A DNA stretch of 64,000 nucleotides, taken from the NCBI GenBank assembly GCA_903813345.2, contig CAIIXF020000009.1, forward strand, positions 17,015,759 to 17,079,758. Direction: 5' to 3'. A program made the position numbers and the translations under genes. Under the pieces are notes generated by a model. That model worked only from the letters and a program-made list of their open reading frames with translations. It ran no database searches and was not told the origin of the DNA. Source of the stretch: Owenia fusiformis. Taxonomy: Eukaryota > Annelida > Polychaeta > Sabellida > Oweniidae. Each line of letters starts with the position of its first letter. The stretch's first letter is position 1. This document shows positions 47,001-62,000 of this stretch, one piece after another.

Positions 47001-50000
47001 TTTAATTTGTATAACTATCACATACATAAGGGTAATTTGAAAAGTGAACCACTAAAACTGATGCATATTCAAGTTTAAGGGAATTTTGTAATACCCTGCC
47101 ATGTTATTTCCCCCGAATCAGCCACCTGGTGGCGAAACTGGTACCTACCTACTCGCATCTGAGTAATTGAAGGAGATTGTATTGTTTGATAACTTACCCT
47201 TTAGGCAGTACAATGTTATCAGGGTGATGATAGGCACACAGGTTCAGTAAGGCATCTATAAGCTCAAGTCTGTCTACATGTAGCACCTCATATCCTAAAC
47301 AACAATAAACAACAAAATTAAATTATTTAGCAGCAGCAATAAACATGCAGTCTGCTTATAAGGCAATTAAATAATGATAAAAGTACAAAATGTACAACAA
47401 CGTTCATTATTCATTTTCAGACATGTTTCTGAGCACAACATTGTACTTTCTAGAACCCCAATGTATACAATTGTATGATAGATATTTCACTTATTTTATT
47501 TAAGGTGAATGTCTTTAAAATATAACATGCCATTAAACAACTAAGACAAGGAGGTGGAGATAACAGCTTTATGTAGTCTATAGTTTTCTACATACCATCA
47601 GCATGCAAGGCTGCAGCTCTCCTTACTATCTGGTCAGCCAGTTCCAAGGCATCAGATGCATTCAATGGTAGATCCTTAGATAGCCCCATAACCAGGATTC
47701 TCATTAATGTATCCTCCAACACAGCCACCTCACTCACCAGCCTCAGTAAGGGCCTATAGTAAAATAAAACAAGGCATTAACATGACAAAATGTCACCCTC
47801 TAGTTGCTCACAATATTATTAGTTCAATCTTAAGTCAGATTTGAATTTCTGAGAACTTTTAGATGATTTTGAAAAAACAATTCGGTCAATTTGAAGCAAG
47901 TTGAAAAAATACCTTTTTTTGAACATGAGAAGGTAATTGAAGGTGAAATCAAATCTAAAGTATCACTTGCTATTATATACCTGATATTGCTCTGACCATG
48001 GTATAAATGTATTATGTTCCTGATACTCACCCTCTCTCGCCCTCAGGTGGCCAGTTGTCTTTGTTATAATACTGTTCAGCTTGCTCAACAAACAACACTT
48101 TGTGCAGGCTGAAATATTTCAGTGATTTCACGTAATTATAGGATATCCTATGATTTTGAGGAATATCATTTTTCCATTATGCCAAATAGAGTCAATTTGG
48201 CGGGAAATCAACCCATCATCATCCTCGGCCCGGAGTATATCGTTACGATATCCTCTGCTTATTCATTTCGCCAATAAATATCAAATTTATTTTTTAATGT
48301 TATTATACATTTAGTACACTAAGTGTAGGATAATCAAGGGCGTTACAATACCCGGGAATTTATCGGTTCGTGCAGTACTTGTTTGTGATAGCGCCATCTG
48401 CAGGTCACTGTGGTTATAGCCTACATAATACGGGGTAGGATATCGGGAATTCGGTGCAGTTTCTATCCGTCGATTAAGCTATGAATCGAAGCAAGTGTGA
48501 CCACTTTATCCACTTAAACAATTTGATAATTGATTAAATCGTTAAACAAAATCGATAAACACGTCATACACTTCCCATCTCCTTAGAAATTAGCATGTTT
48601 TTATCGGATTGTGTTTTCGGACGATGCTCGACCCAGACCACTAGGGAAATCCTTATGCTAATTAGTATGACGTCATATTTTCCTGGGGAATCCTAGATTT
48701 CAAAGCCTCAGTCTTTTATTGTGTCAAATGTAAACGTTCTTTTGGAGACAGATTTTGATTGCGTTCACGATTGATTGGCAAGAAAAATAATTCCTATTGT
48801 TTTCCAGCGAAGTCTAAATGTTACAGTATAAATTATAATAAGTGGGAAGTAGAATAAAGGATGGGCGGAGCCAGGGGATTGGTGGCCCTACCAGCCCCAC
48901 CAATTCAAACGCATACACATAATGAGACAAACACACCCAGGCTCCAGAGGCCGTGATGGAAATATAAAACTATTTAGGGCACAAAATGGTATTTAATAGA
49001 CCGATATGTAGTGAATCCGCCATGTATTGAAGGTAAAACAATCTGCATTATTGTTACTTCTATCAATACATGGATTGTGCAATGGAAAAGCAATGGCACA
49101 ATCAAAAATGTGCATATCAATCGTGAATATCTCTCGGTTCAAAGCTTAATTCCAACAGAATCGTGTCAAAATATGTGTCTGAATAACAGTTATGCATTAT
49201 AAGATCGCAAACTCTTACAAATTATCAGCCGAATGGCTAATTTTCAACGAAATGTCCTTAAGACAACAGCCCTGGGTCGCGCCTATGACGAAAATAAGCT
49301 TGAATATCCCTCCCCTAAATAATATTGATAATCACATTTATGCGTGCGCGCGCAGCTCATCCACTGAACGAAACGCCACTTCCCGCTGAAATCACCGGGT
49401 ATTGATCTTTCCCTTGGGATAATCATGAATCAAGAGAAATATGATGAACATCCTAATTTGATATTACACTGTACAAAAAACTTGCAATTACTTTGACAGA
49501 TTCAAAAAGATTTGAGTGATAGATCCACTGTGATGCCAAAATGGTATATAACATACAAATACTTTGCAAATAATACAGCTTATATGAACTTATACATTGA
49601 GCTTAGACTATTTTAAGTAGAAATGGCATCGCTGAAAAGCAAATCCAAACAAACAAATTATTCTTAAATCTGAGGGATTTCATAAAAAATGGAATATGTC
49701 ATAATATAATATTTACCATCTTCTTTTAAATATCCTCCATTTATAATATAAATCTGGATTAATGGATAAATGGACTATCTCTATCCCTAACATTCATTTA
49801 CAAAAAGGTCCAAGAAATAATATTTACCAGTGTACAAAGGCCTCTGTCTTCAGCTCTGTTATCTTGGGCACCACCGTGTGGAGCCACCATACTGCATCAC
49901 GTTGAATCACAGAGATTTGACGCTGGAACTTACGTACAGTCTCTATATCTGCAAATAACATGAAATTATATCATTTGTAAGAGATTATTAGAATATCAAA

Positions 50001-53000
50001 AGATACTAATTATACATTTCTACAGTTAAAACATTTTACTTTCTCAACTAATAAAATATATCATTTAGCTTCATTGGAAGCAATCCTGAAGATGGCCATC
50101 TAGTTTTTTTTGAGCAAGCATGTAAAAAAGAAAACATGGTAATTGAAAACGATTTGAATGAGTAGTAGGTCCAAGTCATTATGATGCATGTGAGACATGT
50201 ATATATTCTACCTTTATAGTCACCCCTGGTGTATGCTGCGGATGCTTCCCTCACTTGGGGTCCCACACATAATAAAGCACTGAGGGTAATTAGGTCTGAT
50301 ATAGACTGAACATAACGCTCCTGAAATACAAAATGTGCAATAACAAATTACTCAACATTTCAATTCTATATTCAAATATATAATTGTTCAATTTCAATGC
50401 TCCATGATTGCAAATGGCTGATTGAAATCAGAAATATTTTGATTAGTATGAATTTGATGATTTACAAATCCACATGTACTCCATTGAGAAATCATAGTTT
50501 AACCTTAAATTGCTGCTCCATGTCCATGAATCTGGCCTCTAGCCTCTCCTGCATCAGGCCAAGAGCAAACTCAGAGAATGTGATGTCATGACGTAACTGG
50601 CGTCCTATCTCCCGCAACAAAGCCCTCAATGCCCTCAAATAATCATCCTTGTTGGCTAGCAGATCTTGAAATATCTCAGCTAGAAGCTGGTAATAAATAA
50701 AATAGTGATAAAAATATTTTAAACTCCCCATACAGTGAATGAGGCTACTAACATCACATTTCCTTTTGATCAATCAAATCTTTATTATTTCTTATAATTA
50801 ACAAAAACATTTAATTTGAGAAAACTTTTTAATTCCTCAGTTATTTGATTTATTTCTAAATTCTACATGTACTCTTTTATCTAATGAAAGACTTTCTGAA
50901 AATGCATATTTTTTGATACATTTTTCCAAAAATGTATTTTGCAATACATGTATTTTGTTCTATTAAATGAGCTTATCATAGTAAAATGATTTTTGAAACA
51001 GAGACATCTGGGGATTTTGGAAGTGCTGGAGGTAGAACTGTACAAAATGCACTCAAAATTTCTGTGAATTGGCCTGAAGAGAGCAATTGTAAATGTTAGC
51101 ACTTATTGGTAATATTAGGTAAGTGTACTAAATGTGACTTACCCTCGCTGATTTATCAGGTGCATGCTGAAAGGCCACACCAAGTATGGTCATATTGTTA
51201 GGGTTGCGTGAATTAGACAGCTCATTATAAATTGTATGTGTCATGACTGTTTTCAAGTTCTCTGAATTCAAGCTCACCACTTCCCTATAAAGGATGAAAT
51301 CTTTACTGAGATGAGTGTTCATTCATTGCTGTAATTATAACTCAATTTGGTTTAGGGTGGTCTTGGACAAAACAGTTTTACTCTATAAATGTAGATGAAA
51401 CAGTTAAAATATTACTTAACTTGACAATACACACATTAATTAACACTTTGATATTAACACACTATGATATACGGTGAGTCTCACCTCATACACAGCATGA
51501 AGTGGTTGACAAGAGGCTTGTTTTTCAATCTGATCTTAATCAAGTGACTGATCACTTCCCCATCCTCACTTGTGTGGTGCTCACAATTCATACACACACC
51601 CATCAACAGATCCTGAGCAGCCTTTGACAGCTAAAAACAAGGAACACAGTCAATACACACACCCATCAACAGATCCTGAGCAGCCTTTGACAGCTAAAAA
51701 CAAGAAACACAGTTCATACACACATCCATCAACAGATCCTGAGCAGCCTTTGACAGCTAAAAACAAGGAACACAGTCAATACACACACCCATCAACAGAT
51801 CCTGAGCAGCCTTTGACAGCTAAAAACAAGAAACACAGTTCATACACACATCCATCAACAGATCCTGAGCAGCCTTTGACAGCTAAAAACAAGGAACACA
51901 GTCAATACACACACCCATCAACAGATCCTGAGCAGCCTTTGACAGCTAAAAACAAGGAACACAGTCAATACACACACCCATCAACAGATCCTGAGCAGCC
52001 TTTGACAGCTAAAAAACAAGGGACAGTTCAACACCAGCAACAGATTCTAGGTAGCATTTGATAGAATAATAGTTAATATTAGGAACAAGGGTCATACAGA
52101 CATAACAATGGCATCAGTGGGTAGATATGGCAATTCCTTAAACTGATGTCCTCATTCATAAATCACCAACAATTTGGTATGCATAAGTGTATTTTGGGTA
52201 AGTATAACTGATACTCAGATATAAGTATGCACATACAAAACCTGGGAAGCTAAAACTCCGAAATGAAACTCACACTGATACTTCTCAAGATCAATTGCAA
52301 CATGTGTATTAATATGATTTGGAAACACAATAAATGATAGACTCTTATATTTTGAAAAATGTGATACTTTGACAAAAAAGCTGATTTGTCCAAAACAATG
52401 CAAAAGTAGGAACTGGGACAAGTGGTGTTTATTTTTGGATACGTATGGATTCCCATATAATGGATACAAGTATTGTCTCAGCCAGATACAGCTCTTAATT
52501 GGCTGATTACTGGTGATTCCATAGGTTCACTACACGAGCCAACAATATAAACCAGAACAACGGCAACGCCAAAGCGTAGCGAATCCCATCGAACAGAAAT
52601 GGCTGGCATTTTTACAAACAAAATATATAGCAAATATCATAAAATAACACAGATAAGAAAGGCCACCATTTTCAAAATAGTTGCTCACTAGCCAAGTTGT
52701 TATCAGAAGTAATATGCTTTTTTTTCTAGCATTCACAACCAAATATGAACAAAATCGCTCCACTACTTTTCGAGTTATAGTAAAATACTTCATAAAATGG
52801 TGGCCATTTTTCAAAATGGCCACCTTCTACCAAAAGTGTCATTATACAGTGTGCCATGCTTATAGTATTCACATACCAAATATGAACAAAATCGCTCCAC
52901 TACTTTTCAAGTTACAGCAAAAATTGTAAAATAACAAGTAAATGCCGAGTAAAATACGTTTAAATGGTGGCCATTTTTCAAAATGGTCACCTTCTACCAA

Positions 53001-56000
53001 AAGTGTCATTAGACAGTGTACCATCCTTATAATATTCACATTCCAAATATGAACAAAATCGCTCCACCACTTTTTAGTTATAGTAAAATACGTTAAAATG
53101 GCAGCCATTTTTCAAAATGGCCACCTTCTACCAAAAGTGTCATTAGACAGTGTTCCATGCTTATATTATTCACATACCAAATATGAACAAAATCGCTCCA
53201 CTACTTTTCGAGTTAAAGTAAAATATGTTAAAATGGTGGCCATTTTGAAAAATGGCCGCCTTCTACCAAAAGTGTTATTAGACAGTGTGCCATGCTTAAA
53301 GTATTCACAAACCAAATATGAACAAAATCGCTCCACTACTTTTTGAGTTATGGTAAAATATGTTAAAATGGCGGCCATTTTTCAAAATGGTTGCCATTTT
53401 TCAAAATGGCCGCCTCCTACCAAAAGTGTCATTAGACAGTGAGCCATGCTTATAGTATTCACATACCAAATATGAACAAAATCGCTCCACTACTTCTTGA
53501 GTTACAGCAAAAATCGTAAAATAAAAAGTAAAGGCCGCCATTTTTCAAGATGGCTGCCATGTGCTTCTTATATATCTACATTTCTAGCTTTATCAATGTT
53601 CTATAATAATAATATTTTTAAATGAGCGGCCATTTTGAAAATCGGCTTTCGAGCAGAACTTCTACCCCCATAGGGTATATGTGTACAAAATATGAACAAA
53701 ATCGGGCCAACGGTATTTGAGTTATTGCCCGGACGGACGGACAGACGGATGGACGGACGGACCGACGGACGGACAGACGGACGTACGTACAGACGTACGT
53801 ACGGACGGACGGAGGCGTTCCCTATATCCCTCCGAACTTCGTTCGATGGGATAACAAAGAGTTTTTCTTGTTTTCCTTACAATATAATGGTATTTCTTGA
53901 ATGAAGAAGCACTGATAACAGCATACCTTAGGATTATGCAGCCACATTTCCAGCCTTTGTGCACACATGACTCTCACTTCACTGTAGCCACATGTTGCTA
54001 GGAGAAGTCTAAGCACATTCTTAGAGATATTGTCTGTAGCCTGGCGACGCATCAGTTGTTCCTTAACACAATCTAACACCTGGTTCTCAACACCACTCTG
54101 CTGGTAACTGTATCTGCACAATGAAAACACACTCAAACTTGAAGAACTCTCTTGAAGATTTTTGTCATAAAAATTAAGTTATTCCAAATGTTATGTTATA
54201 TTATTTATTGTGGTGACATAAATATGCAAAATTATATTCTGCTCTGATGTGCATAGCAATGTTGCAGATAACAAATAAAGATTTTTTTTCAAAAATAGTG
54301 AAAACATATCTGGATTATAATTTTCACAAACAGCAACTCCCAAGATTAGCAAATTCTTCCAAACAAATCATTCTTTATCGCAATATTATTAATCCTTCTA
54401 TAGTAGAGGCACTAGCCTATAAAATATGGACCAACTAGGATAACTGGTATTTGTGTTATAAAAATCATGTTTTCCTGAGAAATGGCAGCCATTTTGAATT
54501 CAGAATCCTTCTTGATCAGTCATGACACAATAAGGCATCAGCACATAAAACTGAGTTATCAAAATCTATATTTTATGAAATAAAGTGACCATTTTGAATT
54601 CAGCAGTCATCTTGGAAACCCCCTCTTGAGCAGATTCATATATTCTTAAGGCATCAGCATAAAATATTTGAACCAAATGAGTCATCTAGTATTTTAGTAA
54701 ACAAAGATTACATTTATTATAAAAATGGTGGCCATTTAGAATTGAGCAGCAATATTCAAAATTCCTTTCAGTGCAGAAATCCTTTGACGATTTGAGAGCA
54801 GCCTATAGAATTTGGATCAAATCCTGTGACTGGTATTTAAAGTTATAATACATTATATTTTTTCCTAATTGCACATAAGACATAATTTCTGTAACTGGTC
54901 CTTAAAGTTATTAAAAAAATTTCCATGAAAAATGGTGGCCATTTTGAAATTCAGTGGCCATCTTGAAAATTTCTTCTTGAGCAGAGGTCCTATGTCTCTA
55001 AGGCACCAGCATATAATATTTGAACTAAATCAATCTAAAATTACATATTTTACCCAAAATAAGGCATCAACCTATAAAATTTGAATCAAATTTCATCAAC
55101 CCACCATAATCTAGTAATAATCACCCTGATAGACGAACAAACGGATGGAGGGTTGGCTTTTCTATATCTTAGCAAGTTTGATAGAATGAAGTGAAGTAGT
55201 ATGATATTCATTTAATGAGGGTTAGGTATGAAAATTAATTAATTAATCCAAATAATTATATGTTTTTCAATTATAAAATGTTTCTTCATTTATAATCTAA
55301 GCCTTGGAAATATTACCTTGGGAATGTAATGATACTTTCCAGTTCAGGAAGCAATGACTCGTGTTTGTGGCTAACATCTCCAGAGTCTTGACTCTTATCA
55401 TCGTCATCCTCTATGCCTACTCTAGATGGACTGCCTGAAAACAGTAATCTTATGTCTCAACTAAATTGTCACTTTGTCAAACATTGTTATCAATGGGCAT
55501 TAAGTAAATTTGAATCCAGAACATAATTCTACATCGATTTCAGAAAGCTTATGAAATGCTTAATATACAGGGCGGGCTGAAGAAAACCAATAAACAAGTT
55601 TAAAGATGAATATCATATGATATATGTTAAACCATGCCATGTATTATACATATATATCATTTTAAAGAAAAAAATCATTTCCTAACAATATGAGACCATT
55701 CAATTGAAAATCTTAAGAGGCTAAAATCGAAACCAGGGGTGTCATGAGCAACCAAGAAATTATTCACTGCGGATTTCCAAATTGTGGAAAATGGAGGGAA
55801 ATTTGTATTTTGGCACCTTCAAAATATGTACATTTATACAACTCAAGTGTAAAATTCACCCATAATACTTAATCTTTTTAATAAGCTATCAATTGGAAGA
55901 TTCAGTCACGCATATTGAGTGCAGGTGTGACTGCAATATGGATAGAAATTCGGAAATTTTCATTTTTGACTTTTGGTCACTCATGACAAACCTGGTGTCA

Positions 56001-59000
56001 ATTTTTGCCTCTAACTCCATAGGGAACGAAATGTTTTTTTATGATGGTGTCGTATTATTAGGAAATGTTTATCTTTAAAATGATATATAATATATGACAT
56101 ATGGTTTAATATATATCATATAATATTTATCTTACTTGTGTATTTTTTTGTCCACAATGTATAAATAAAATAGTATTGAAATGCAAGCTGGTTATTAAAT
56201 GAAGTAGCAGCACAATATACCAGATTGATCTTTGATGTCCCCAAAGCTTAGTAAGGTTGACTTAGGAGGCATCCTTGTGTTGAATGCTGTCTGTATATTC
56301 TCTACAAATCCTTTACAATCCTCCCTGTCCACCCACACACGCTCTCCTATAGAGTCTTCAAGGAACACCTGAAATCATAATAAATATCATAACTTATAAT
56401 GTGTACTGGTGATCTTATGTAGGATAATGCAACCATACTTTGAGTATTATATTATAGCCAAACTATCACTACATTATTGGGAAATCCCACATTATGCAGC
56501 CATTTCATATTTCGAAGCCAGAATAAAAAAAAAAATACAATGTTTGCATTCTACTGCGAACTCATTTTCATTTGAGTGTAATAAAGCTTTACTTCAGAAA
56601 GATCTTAAACAGATCTAAAAGTCCTGTTTTCCCGATCAAAAATACAGAATGTATGTCAAATATGTAGGCATATTTTATGGATGAGCTATCAAAATGTCAA
56701 ACAGTTATACTAAATACCTTGGTTACTGCCATTTTTAAAGTGGCACTGCATCTCGAAAAAATTATTTTCTTCGTAAAACTATTTACCAATATACATTTTT
56801 CCACTAATAATATAAAAATGGGTCCACAAGTATTTTTGGGGCTATCAACAACTAAATGACACTCATCAATATGTAAAAAGATAGAAAGGAAGGAAGTTGA
56901 TAATGCTGGCTCACCTTGATAAAATGATCAGGCCAGTTCTCTTCATCTTGAAAGGCAGCCACAAGTATATTACACACTAGTACAGACACTAGTGGGTTAC
57001 CTTTAGTTTTGAAGTTCAATGCTACATCACGCTTCAGCAAGCTACAGAGTGCCTGGAAGATGTTTGTGTGACTTCACATGAATGAAATAGTAATTATCAT
57101 AACTATAAACTACAGAAAACTGGGATTATTCTGAGGAAAATAAAATACCTGGGGACAAACATATGATATCATGAATTATACTGGCAAAATTACAACTTTG
57201 GTTCCACATAACTTCATTTGCTAATATTGACTAATAATTTTTCTAAATTTTTTGTCCATTATTCTCATACCTCTGTAACCATGTCACTGTTAGTATAGAG
57301 GTGCTGCTTTGACTTGGCAATATGCATGAGAGCTACATGCATGGCTGGCTCAGGCTTAACCCTCTGCCTACGTAGATATTTCACTGCCCCGCACAGCAAC
57401 CTCTCCAACTGCTCCTCATTGTCTTGCTTCTCTGCCTCTGTGATAGACTCCAAGAACTCACTGGCATCAACTGAATAATGAAAAGTGGAATTAACAAGGT
57501 ACAACATGACCTTTCTCTTAGATACAATACAAATGTATCCTCATATAAATCCAGGCCCTGGCCAATAATTCTTTCAAAATCATGCAGTTTTTCACCATTC
57601 TGAGCACTTTCCAAGTGATTTTGGCCATATTTGGGCCAAAGTTGTCGAAAGTGAACCCACTGGCTGATCCAGGGGGTGGGGGGGGGGGGCATTGGACCCA
57701 CCCCCCCCCCTTTTATTGGCCCAGAAAAAATATTAGGGCCCCAAAAATTTTGTAGGGCCTCAAGAAATGGGCCTTTTAGGGTATAATTTGGCCTTTAAGG
57801 ATTTTTTCCCCCAGGAATTTTTTTTAATGAACCTTCTTTGGCTTTGTGTGATGCTGTGAAGATCATTTTTAATGTACACTGTATACTGTTAATAATTGTA
57901 ATAATAAATTTAGTGTTTTTTTTTTGATTTTAGTTTCATCATAGACACAGCTGTTTTGAACTGCATAATGGGGTGAATTTTTATACCTTCAGCAGCAGTT
58001 TCTTCCCATTGGGGAATTACAGATGGGGATGCCCTTCTGTCTGAATCCATGGGTCGACCCAAGGGGGTGAACTGTTGAACTGACATCTTGGCTTTCTTAC
58101 TGGCCAGACTAGACCCTGGGGGTGCCTCTCGTTTCCTGTCGCTGGGCAACAATCCAGGTTTTTTTGCAAGGGATTTCTCATCTTGTTTAGGCTTACTCCC
58201 TTCAAAACATAATTACTGTATTAAACATTGAATATTTGAACAACTCATTCTAGTTATTTTCTCATTAGATTAGTAAAGGGTACATGTACATTGCAAAAGA
58301 TCTGACTTTACAGCAAGAATGTACATGTACTTATTCCAACATCCTCAAAACTGAATTCAATTCCTTATATTTTCAATTCAATAGAGCATCAATGATATTA
58401 TCATACTGACCCTAAGAAAAGCTTTTTTAACACAGGAAATATTTTGAAAAGGATAGCAGCATATTATAACCTAAATATATAACTGAAAAATGTAGAGACA
58501 TTTACAGTATGTTGGTACATTTACAGTATGTTTCAGTCAAATTCTAATTGTAAAATCAACAATAACTAGAAATCAACAACTCTATTAGGTAGCTAATCCC
58601 AATGAACCAAATATTCATGAATACTATGTGTCACAATAGAATATTTACCATTTATTCCACTCTTGATTTGCAGATAATAAATTACAAGATATAGGAGACA
58701 AAGACATACAGTACATTAGAGATGTAAGAATTTCCACCAATTTAAGCGTTTGGTGGATGATCATTTAGGAGTTTCAAAGGCAAAAAACATAAAGGCAATA
58801 CAATATTTGAGATCTAACGTAGTATAATGTAACCATATTTTTAAGAGATCTTTATAGAATTCCTGCTTTAAACAGCAACTTTTGAATTTTCTGAGGCATG
58901 AATTAGAAAAGCAAGGCAAAGCAAAGTTTAACTTGCAAAATGCCATATGTTACGGATACCAACTGCAAAACTCCAAACAAAAACTGCCGAACACCATCCA

Positions 59001-62000
59001 CAAAAATGTTGGAGATTATAACAATATGTGACCACTTCTGGTGGTGACACCCATTGAGCACTATCATACATAATTAAGTTATTAGACAGAAAGTGCTGTA
59101 ACTCTTTTGACTTCCAGTTTTGACTCTGCTTTCTACTTGGTCGTAATCATTGATTTGGTGAGTACCTCATCTTATTTCTTAACTTCAGATGATTATAGCA
59201 TTATATTGATAATGAAACCATGGTCAGAATTGCTTGCAAACTGTAGATATTGAGCTTCAAGCACAGAATTTTTAAGCCGAGTAATGGACGGTTTTAAACA
59301 CAGATGCTTTTTAGAGACCAATCTCTTTAATTTTTTTACCAGATATATATTATTCAATTATCTATCAACTCTGAAGATTTGAAGACAAATTATGTATACA
59401 TGTTGATATATCTTTATTTCTGTGAAGGAGATACAGGTACCCCAGGACCAACATTTACGTCACATATTCTCAAGTTATTTAAAGCCAGTTGGGCATATTT
59501 CAGTTAGATCTGAACTTTTTGATATGCCAAAAGTGTTGTTGGTAATATATAAAAGGTAAGTATTGTGATGTCAAGGTGTTGTATGGTCGTATGGTAGTAA
59601 GGTTGATTTGAGAAAGCATTATGGAAGAAAAGTTTGGTGAGAGAAGAATGCACCTGCCTACAGATCTCAAACTGTTCAGGATTAAATATCCCTGGACCTG
59701 AACATGGAGACTTGGCCCACGCACCCTTTAGTCCAGATTGGCCACACATGACTTATATATTTCTATACTTCATATTTCTATAGAGAAAGGTTGTAGGTTT
59801 TAATGACATTGATGAAATAAAACAAGCTGTGTAACTACAGTTTGCTACCATGTCAGAGAATGGATTCAGCCTTGTCTTTCAATCCTGGGTTAAGAGGATA
59901 ATGAAAAGTGATGAAATCTGTATCACTTAATTGAACCTATGTAGGCCCTGTGGAATGAAGATGGCATGAATGCCACATAGTGATGACAAAATATTCAAAA
60001 CCAATTATGGTGTATTGAAATGGTGTAATTCATGACCTTCACGATATGTTTTGTTCAACCTGCATCCAACTACATTGTGTGTTTTAAATGAGCTCAAATA
60101 ACTTCAGAATATGTGATGTTATGTCGGTCCAAAGAAATAAAGATGTATCAAAAATATATTTTATGTTTTGTCTTCAAATCTTCAGAGTTGATAGATAATT
60201 GAATGATGTATTACTGGCAAAAATATCAAAGAGATTGGTCAATAAAAAGCATCTATGTAAAACAGTGTCCATTACCTATTGATCACCCTTGTATGTCAAA
60301 TAGATATATCTCATGGATAAACTGCCCAAATTTCAAACAGTAATACTCATTACTTTGGTTTAAAATGAAAAACTATTTTGCGAAAAATTCCCGCCGTTTT
60401 CAAAGCAGTGACCATCTTTCGTATAAAACTATTTATCAATATCCACCTTTCCACCAAATCTTCCACTAATATTCCAGTTATGCTCTGGACAGACAGAGGG
60501 ACTAACGAATGTAGGGCTTCACAGTATCCCTACTGAACTATGTTCTTTGGGATGAATAGTAGTTCAAAGAAATATATAGAAATTAATGAAAAGACTTACC
60601 AAGTGCAATCATCTCGCCTGGATGCATGTGACCTGAAATCAGTTTATGAATATGTGTTATGCAATGAATAGAAAGCAAGATTTTTAATTGCATCTCAATA
60701 CCATCAATATAATATGCTTGGTGGATTTTATAATTAATACAATGTTTGGTTACTAAGAAGAAAATTGCATTATTTTACTTTCTGTGCAGCCAGAAAATGA
60801 ACAGGAAGGTGCCTACATAAACAACTATCAAGAGTGAAAAACCCGAAATGCATAATCAAATAGTTTTACTTCATCTGAAGTGCAATGAAAGATTAGGGAG
60901 CTTCCAAATGATCCATAAAAAAATGAAACATTCAATATTTTAAGCAAGTTGACTCAATTTATCACACAGCCATTGGCATTGGTCTATGCAAATAGACCTA
61001 ATATCAACCAAATATTTACTCTTAAACCTTTTGTAAACCAGAAGTAAAAATAAGTTATTATGATCCTAAACTATATCAAGTCAAGTTTTAAGGAAGGCAA
61101 GCCATCTTACACAGACCCAGTGGTTGTATAATATAATGTAATATGTTGTCAATTTAAATCATTCAATCATTTATGTATATCTTTTCATGAATGTTCATTA
61201 TGGATCAAAACGATGATATACCTTTTCTCTTCAGTTTACTTGCCATGGTAGATTTTGGATTGGAGCGATTCACAGTTGCAACTGACCCTTCAGAGGTTAA
61301 AGGTCAAGTCTTCAAGAAATTTAAAGCCCTTTTAGCCAAAAAGAGCATCTCTTGCCTCTGGAAGTACAGTATATATTATATATATATATTAGACATGGTT
61401 TTAATATAAATAAATCATATTTGATTAATCATTCATTCAGCAGGTTCCAGGGTCCAGTCGTCATTTTTAAATCTCTTCTGCCACCTCATAATTGTAGTTC
61501 TATCTGCTGTATACTCCTTACATACTTTCTTCATGGTAGCATACATTTGTGTGGCTGTGAAGTATGAAATTGGGCCAACGAACGCAAGGCCTTCTTATCA
61601 GGTTTGAGAATTGAGGCCATTTTTTCAATTTCTTGACTGTGACTGGATTTGAATTTGTGACTATTGAACTGAGACATTATGCCATCACAATAATAAATGT
61701 CATTATTTGTGCTTTGTGAACATCAAGCTGAATAAATTTCCACATTTCCCAAGTATTTTGATCATTTAAAAGAAAGAAATTCTTTAGAGCTTTTCATGAT
61801 TATAGAAAAATTGGTACCTGATGTTGCTATACCAATCATTTTAATACTAACATTAACGTATTGATTCTTCGGGATATAACCTGATAACACTTGCAATATA
61901 CACAAAATTTCAGCTGAATTGAAGAATATTAAAGAAAGTAAGAGCATATAGTGCATTACTTCTGGAACAACCCTTGTACAGTCTAAACATTAAAAAATAA

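Noticed and set aside
51570-52061. A 163-codon + strand frame with a perfect 21-residue repeat (HSQYTHPSTDPEQPLTAKNK...).
   Set aside because: It is the 63-bp minisatellite read on the wrong strand. The other strand carries real INTS1 exon 10 and its acceptor, and a 63-base period keeps any frame open.
53692-53964. Frames rich in DGRTDGRTDGR or SVRPSVRTSV.
   Set aside because: They are translations of the GGAC tetranucleotide tract in the family A repeat.
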